From CAZCZR01 sp964503455 (GTDB lineage Bacteria; Bacillota; Clostridia; UBA1381): 10,367 nucleotides of DNA. Position numbers and translations under genes: made by a program. Every line of letters begins with the position of its first letter. The stretch's first letter is position 1. The stretch is taken from contig CAZCZR010000063.1 of NCBI GenBank assembly GCA_964503455.1, forward strand, positions 1-10,367. Reading direction: 5' to 3'. Shown here in pieces: positions 7,710 through 10,367 of this stretch. The notes under the pieces are model-generated. The model saw only the letters and a list, made by a program, of their open reading frames with translations, was not told the DNA's origin and did no database searches.

Positions 7710-7738
7710 ATAATACCATACTTTATCCGCTTTGTCAA
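7710..7738 (-). promoter_or_regulatory. Promoter of tRNA-Gly
   Basis: On the minus strand a consensus TTGACA (7733-7738), a 17-nt spacer and TATTAT (7710-7715) preceded by TGG form a strong extended -10 promoter. Transcription should start near 7703, giving a 5' leader of about 25 nt for RNase P to remove. Confidence 0.8.
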
Positions 7739-7739
7739 G

Positions 7740-7926
7740 ACTTTTTTTGAAAAATTTTTTTAAATTTTATGTCAGTAATTTTGAAAAGCGGCTCCCGCAG
7801 CGAAAAAAGCGGCGGGATTTACCCATTTTCCCCTCCCCGACCAGATGAATTTTGCGGCAAAATACGCAAAACGGGCGCGATATTGTATAAATTAATGAAA
7901 TAACTGTAAACATTTTTTAAAACCCC
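7740..7926. other. Gene-free AT-rich intergenic stretch
   Basis: Between the tRNA promoter and the next rightward promoter there is no credible gene. The stretch holds T and A runs (7741-7770), an imperfect hairpin CCCGC/GCGGG around an A-run (7794-7816), a CT-rich patch near 7826-7840 and a 15-bp perfect palindrome at 7849-7863. I see no riboswitch fold that I recognise. Confidence 0.5.
7849..7863. repeat. Perfect 15-bp palindrome upstream of the DJ-1 operon
   Basis: ATTTTGC and GCAAAAT flank a single central G. The site is about 64 bp upstream of the -35 of the DJ-1/PfpI promoter. The symmetry fits a dimeric regulator site, although no regulator is identified and the distance is somewhat long for direct repression. 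Confidence 0.35.
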
Positions 7927-7955
7927 TTGAAACAATGGCAAAAGCGTGATAGAAT
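7927..7955 (+). promoter_or_regulatory. Promoter of the DJ-1 / cyclo-ligase / CPBP operon
   Basis: TTGAAA (7927-7932), a 17-nt spacer and TAGAAT (7950-7955) preceded by TGA form an extended -10 promoter. The predicted start near 7962 leaves only about 18 nt of leader, which contains the AAAGGA ribosome binding site. Confidence 0.7.
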
Positions 7956-7979
7956 ATACGAAAGAAAGGACTGTTTTTT

Positions 7980-8513
7980 ATGATATATGTAATGCTTGCA
8001 AACGGATTTGAAGAAGTGGAGATGATAACTCCCGTTGATATTATGCGCCGCGCGGGACTTGACGTCGCGACGGTCGGCGTATACGCAATGACCGTGACGG
8101 GCGCTCACGGCATCGAGGTAAAGGCGGATATTCCCATTGATGAGGTTGACCCCGCCAAAACGGAGGTTCTTATGCTCCCCGGCGGCCCCGGACACGAGCT
8201 GCTTGACGCGTCAAACGCCGTTCACGGTCTTATAAACTACGCCGTCGCTCACGGAAAATACGTGGCGGCAATATGCGCCGCTCCCTCTATCCTGGGAAAG
8301 AGAATGTACCTAAACGGCAAGTCCGCCGTATGCTTCCCCGGCTATGAGAAGTACCTTTACGGCGCCGATATAAAGACGGATAAATGCGTCACGGACGGTC
8401 AGTTCATTACCGCAAAGGGCGCGGGCGCGGCGGCGGAATTCGGCTTTACAATTACGGCGCTTTTAAAGGGCAAAAAGGTAAGCGATGATCTCAAAAAGGC
8501 TATGCAGTACTGA
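7980..8513 (+). CDS. DJ-1/PfpI family protein (YajL-like)
   Basis: This 177-residue protein has the DJ-1/ThiJ/PfpI fold. The nucleophile-elbow cysteine is Cys99 in AAICAAPSILG, and the glutamate that tunes it is Glu14 in FEEVEMITPVDIMRRAG. Both align with Cys106 and Glu18 of human DJ-1, so this is the DJ-1/YajL branch rather than the PfpI protease branch. Members act in oxidative or carbonyl stress, with reported chaperone, glyoxalase or deglycase activities; the last is disputed. Only the fold and active site can be claimed here. The ATG at 7980 follows AAAGGA with a 9-nt gap and starts right at the conserved first strand. It is the first gene of a three-gene operon, and its last codons contain the ribosome binding site and a possible start of the next gene. 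Confidence 0.9.
   Translation: MIYVMLANGFEEVEMITPVDIMRRAGLDVATVGVYAMTVTGAHGIEVKADIPIDEVDPAKTEVLMLPGGPGHELLDASNAVHGLINYAVAHGKYVAAICAAPSILGKRMYLNGKSAVCFPGYEKYLYGADIKTDKCVTDGQFITAKGAGAAAEFGFTITALLKGKKVSDDLKKAMQY
8477..8487 (+). promoter_or_regulatory. Ribosome binding site and ATG for cyclo-ligase, inside the DJ-1 gene
   Basis: An AAAAAGG tract ends at 8478, 6 nt before an ATG at 8485. A second in-frame ATG at 8515, two bases after the upstream TGA, has its nearest AAGG about 15 nt away and would rely on reinitiation. The first has the better site; the second gives a length closer to the family. Confidence 0.45.
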
Positions 8514-9108
8514 TATGACCTTATCCGAGCAAAATATCAGGGACACTAAATCCCGTCTGCGTCTGCAAATGCGCCGCCAAAGAGGGACGCTAAATCCCGA
8601 AACGGTGACACTAAACAGCCGTATGGCGACACTAAATCTTAAAAAAATACCGGAATATGCGCAGGCGAAAAGCGTTATGATATACCTGTCCGCCTTCGGC
8701 GAGATAGACACAAGCTATATCGCCGAGGAGCTTCTAAGCGGCGGCGTGAAATTAACCGTGCCTGTCACGGACAAAGGGCGCCGCGTTATAACGCCGTGTC
8801 TGCTTTCGGAGCTTGACGAGCTTACCGAGGGCGCATACGGAATACCGGAGCCGAAATGCTTTGTCCCCGCAGACAAGACATCGCTTGACGTTGTGATAGT
8901 GCCGGGGACCGTATTTGACGCAAACGGCGGACGGATGGGCTTCGGCGCGGGGTATTACGACAGATTTCTCTCGGACATAGGCGCGGTCAGAATAGGACTT
9001 TGCCACGATTTTCAGCTCGTCCCCGACACATATCCCGAGCCGCATGACGCGATGATGAACTATATAGTTACGGAAAGGAGGATAATACGCTGTGGAAAAA
9101 AGCTATAA
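8485..9108 (+). CDS. 5-formyltetrahydrofolate cyclo-ligase
   Basis: This cytoplasmic enzyme (also called MTHFS; symbols ygfA, fau and fthC are in use) converts 5-formyl-THF and ATP to 5,10-methenyl-THF, recycling a folate form that inhibits one-carbon enzymes. The protein is 207 residues from 8485, or 197 from the ATG at 8515. The C-terminal half has the family signature MGFGAGYYDRFL (about 151-162), which forms the ATP/folate site, preceded by VIVPGTVFD. The N-terminal helix region carries the usual basic LRLQMRRQR and then SVMIYLSAFGEIDT. Between them lies a seven-residue repeat, TLNPETV-TLNSRMA-TLNLKK, encoded by a 21-bp nucleotide repeat. Total length stays normal, so the repeat replaces rather than extends the helix. 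The gene overlaps DJ-1 by 29 nt if 8485 is used, and overlaps the next gene by 17 nt. Start choice is uncertain; function is firm. Confidence 0.9.
   Translation: MISKRLCSTDMTLSEQNIRDTKSRLRLQMRRQRGTLNPETVTLNSRMATLNLKKIPEYAQAKSVMIYLSAFGEIDTSYIAEELLSGGVKLTVPVTDKGRRVITPCLLSELDELTEGAYGIPEPKCFVPADKTSLDVVIVPGTVFDANGGRMGFGAGYYDRFLSDIGAVRIGLCHDFQLVPDTYPEPHDAMMNYIVTERRIIRCGKKL
8541..8638 (+). repeat. Four GACRCTAAA micro-repeats in the cyclo-ligase gene
   Basis: The motif GAC(A/G)CTAAA starts at 8542, 8586, 8607 and 8628. Copies 1 and 2 share a longer GGGACRCTAAATCCCG core. Copies 2 to 4 are exactly 21 bp apart and give a repeating TLN in the protein. Copy 1 is 44 bp before copy 2, a different frame, and is read as DTKSR. 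The likeness is therefore at DNA level. Confidence 0.7.
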
Positions 9109-9991
9109 CGGCTTCCGGCTTGTCTGGCGTTTTATGCTTGTATACCTTGTTGTATCGAACATACTGATATATATTATCGGTCTTGCAGCAGATCTTGACA
9201 ACACAGCCGTATTGTATATTGCTGCCGAGCTGTCGCAGCTGCCGGTGCTTGTGTTCGTATGCTTTTTTATAAAGCTGAAATTCCCGTCGGAAAACGCTTC
9301 GCAGCTGTTCGGCTTCCGAGGCTTCGACAAACGCCTTATCCCGCTGATGATAATACTTCCGCCTGTGCTTCAGTCGGCGATTTCCGTTGCGACTATCCCC
9401 GTGCAGACCGTCATAACCGGTATATTCGGGACCTACAGCGCGGATATACCGCCTCTATCCTCATGGACCGAAGCCGTATGCGCGTTCGCGGGACTGTGCG
9501 TGCTGACGCCCGTTGTCGAGGAGCTGTTTTTCCGAGGGGTAATCACGAGGCTTTTAAAGCCTTACGGTCTGACAGTGTACGTACTCGCCTCGGCGCTGGC
9601 TTTCGCGCTTATGCACCTCGATATAACAGCCTTTTGCACCGTGTTTATACTCGGTATTGCCATGGCTTTTATACGTCTGGGAACGGATTCCATATTCCCG
9701 ACGATGATATTTCACGCATCGAATAATCTGGTAAGCCTGCTTATGTCTGTCTTTGCGGCGCGGATCGAAGCGCATCCCGCAATAGATACCGCCGTGTTCG
9801 TGCTTGAGCTTGCTGCCTGCCCCGTTATCATATGGGCGGCGTACAGGCTCTTGACGGAGAAACGGAGCATAAGCGAGGTCATGGAGCTTCCGGCGCGGGA
9901 GAAAACCGAGCTTTCGGCAGGACTTATCATATTTATTTTAATCTACGCGTTATACGCAGTCATTCCGCTTTTCGCGGGGAAGCTTTTGTAA
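9092..9991 (+). CDS. CPBP family intramembrane metalloprotease (CAAX-type)
   Basis: This 299-residue membrane protein belongs to the Abi/CPBP family, related to eukaryotic Rce1. Motif 1 is VEELFFRGV (Glu143, Glu144, Arg148), motif 2 is FALMH (His175) and the last motif is FHASNN (His208, Asn212). These are the expected metal and catalytic residues, all present. About eight hydrophobic spans are visible (near 12-32, 38-60, 83-108, 128-141, 160-174, 178-197, 232-252 and 275-295). Bacterial members cleave within membranes and are linked to bacteriocin self-immunity or protein processing; the substrate here is unknown and no bacteriocin precursor is seen. The start is GTG at 9092, supported by AAAGGAGG 10 nt upstream inside the end of the cyclo-ligase gene, which it overlaps by 17 nt. 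It is the last gene of the operon; no classical terminator follows. Confidence 0.9.
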   Translation: MEKSYNGFRLVWRFMLVYLVVSNILIYIIGLAADLDNTAVLYIAAELSQLPVLVFVCFFIKLKFPSENASQLFGFRGFDKRLIPLMIILPPVLQSAISVATIPVQTVITGIFGTYSADIPPLSSWTEAVCAFAGLCVLTPVVEELFFRGVITRLLKPYGLTVYVLASALAFALMHLDITAFCTVFILGIAMAFIRLGTDSIFPTMIFHASNNLVSLLMSVFAARIEAHPAIDTAVFVLELAACPVIIWAAYRLLTEKRSISEVMELPAREKTELSAGLIIFILIYALYAVIPLFAGKLL

Positions 9992-10033
9992 AGGTTAAAG
10001 CTTGATGCTTTCCTCATCCGCACCTTCGGGAAA

Positions 10034-10060
10034 GCTATCATACACGATAACATCGCAATG
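10034..10060 (+). repeat. 27-bp direct repeat, copy A
   Basis: The copy starts GCTATCATACACGA and ends ATCGCAATG. It matches copy B at 26 of 27 positions (A instead of G at the ninth base). The preceding 16 bases (CCGC, CTTC, GGAAA blocks) are also loosely shared, so the homologous unit is probably about 43-47 bp. Confidence 0.9.
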
Positions 10061-10121
10061 AGCGCTTGCATTAAGATAACAACCGCACTATGCTTGCGCC
10101 CCATTCGGGGGGTCAGGGGTA

Positions 10122-10143
10122 CATAGGGGGAACGCCCCCTATG
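10122..10143. repeat. Perfect 9-bp G/C-rich hairpin
   Basis: CATAGGGGG and CCCCCTATG enclose an AACG loop. Five consecutive G:C pairs make it very stable. No T-run follows on either strand, so it does not look like an intrinsic terminator. Confidence 0.75.
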
Positions 10144-10162
10144 CGCCGTTTCCTTTGTTTCG

Positions 10163-10186
10163 TTTCCTTTGGGCGAGCAAAGGAAA
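10163..10186. repeat. Perfect 9-bp purine/pyrimidine hairpin
   Basis: TTTCCTTTG and CAAAGGAAA enclose the 6-nt loop GGCGAG. An additional TTTCCTTTG copy sits just upstream at 10149-10157, so the left arm exists twice and could pair in two ways. Confidence 0.75.
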
Positions 10187-10340
10187 TGAAAATCGGGGTG
10201 AGGCGGGGATTGAAAATCCATGCGAGTTCGTCGGGGGCGATAACCCCCATCACAGGAATATGGACGAAAACATTATCCCTCGTCCGTCATTTGCACCCCC
10301 ATTCCCTGCAGCCGCAAATGCCGCCTTCCCCAAGGAAAAG

Positions 10341-10367
10341 GCTATCATGCACGATAACATCGCAATG
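10341..10367 (+). repeat. 27-bp direct repeat, copy B, at the window edge
   Basis: Second copy of the repeat at 10034-10060, 307 bp downstream, with one substitution. It runs to the last base of the window, so the match may continue beyond. Confidence 0.9.

Larger units (their letters stand above)
9992..10367. other. Gene-free, hairpin-rich repeat region
   Basis: This 376-nt tail has no credible gene. It holds a series of short perfect hairpins: AAAGC/GCTTT (9998-10012 region), CATAGGGGG/CCCCCTATG (10122-10143), TTTCCTTTG/CAAAGGAAA (10163-10186), GGATT/AATCC (10207-10219), GGGGG/CCCCC (10233-10248), GGACGA/TCGTCC (10262-10285) and CATTTGC/GCAAATG (10288-10320). Two near-identical direct repeats bound most of them. 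G-tracts are common. This fits a dispersed intergenic repeat or a structured RNA; there are no transposase remains. Confidence 0.65.

Noticed and set aside
9992..10030. Intrinsic terminator after the protease gene
   Set aside because: AAAGC/GCTTT gives only a 5-bp stem and no T-run follows.
9943..10221. Leftward 92-codon open frame through the hairpin-rich tail
   Set aside because: It overlaps the end of the protease gene on the other strand, has a composition dictated by the repeats and lacks a recognisable domain. It is a typical spurious frame in a repeat element.
10034..10367. CRISPR array
   Set aside because: There are only two repeats, separated by about 280 bp that itself contains repeats, far from the regular 30-40 bp spacers of an array; no cas genes are present.

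Overview
The window looks like a chromosomal segment of a low-GC-lineage Gram-positive anaerobe, most likely an uncultured gut-type clostridium (Oscillospiraceae/Ruminococcaceae-like). This is inferred from protein style, AAAGGAGG-type ribosome binding sites, extended -10 promoters, roughly half GC composition and frequent ATA isoleucine codons. No 16S gene or other taxon marker is present, so the placement is tentative. There is no phage, insertion sequence, CRISPR array or recognisable defence cluster.

Left part (1-5928, minus strand): a three-gene leftward unit read from a strong promoter at 5964-5992. It begins with a 1042-residue SWIM zinc-finger plus SNF2-family ATPase. After a 10-nt gap comes a 597-residue polytopic membrane protein with a GT-C glycosyltransferase-like layout. 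After an 80-nt gap comes a 304-residue protein with an N-terminal zinc ribbon, a charged linker and about five membrane segments. The last two are envelope proteins whose functions cannot be named from sequence.

Centre (5929-7740): a divergent promoter region drives SNF2 leftward and a Cof-type HAD phosphatase rightward. The HAD gene converges on a leftward bcp (thioredoxin-dependent peroxiredoxin, PrxQ type). The two share a large imperfect hairpin at 7014-7076 that can serve as their terminator. Upstream of bcp lies tRNA-Gly(GCC), with its own good promoter and a strand-specific terminator hairpin. bcp has almost no room for a separate promoter and may depend on read-through from the tRNA unit.

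Right part (7741-9991, plus strand): an AT-rich gene-free stretch leads to a promoter and a tightly packed operon of a DJ-1/PfpI-family protein, 5-formyltetrahydrofolate cyclo-ligase and a CPBP (CAAX-type) intramembrane protease. The second and third genes overlap the genes before them. The cyclo-ligase gene carries four copies of a short GACRCTAAA motif, and these copies are read in more than one frame.

Right end (9992-10367): no credible gene. This stretch holds several perfect short hairpins in a row, bounded by two near-identical 27-bp direct repeats 307 bp apart; the second copy ends exactly at the window edge. It is the least explained part of the window and looks like a dispersed or tandem non-coding repeat element or a structured RNA. 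Apart from it, the window is mostly ordinary housekeeping sequence, and I do not see a clear new multi-gene system.
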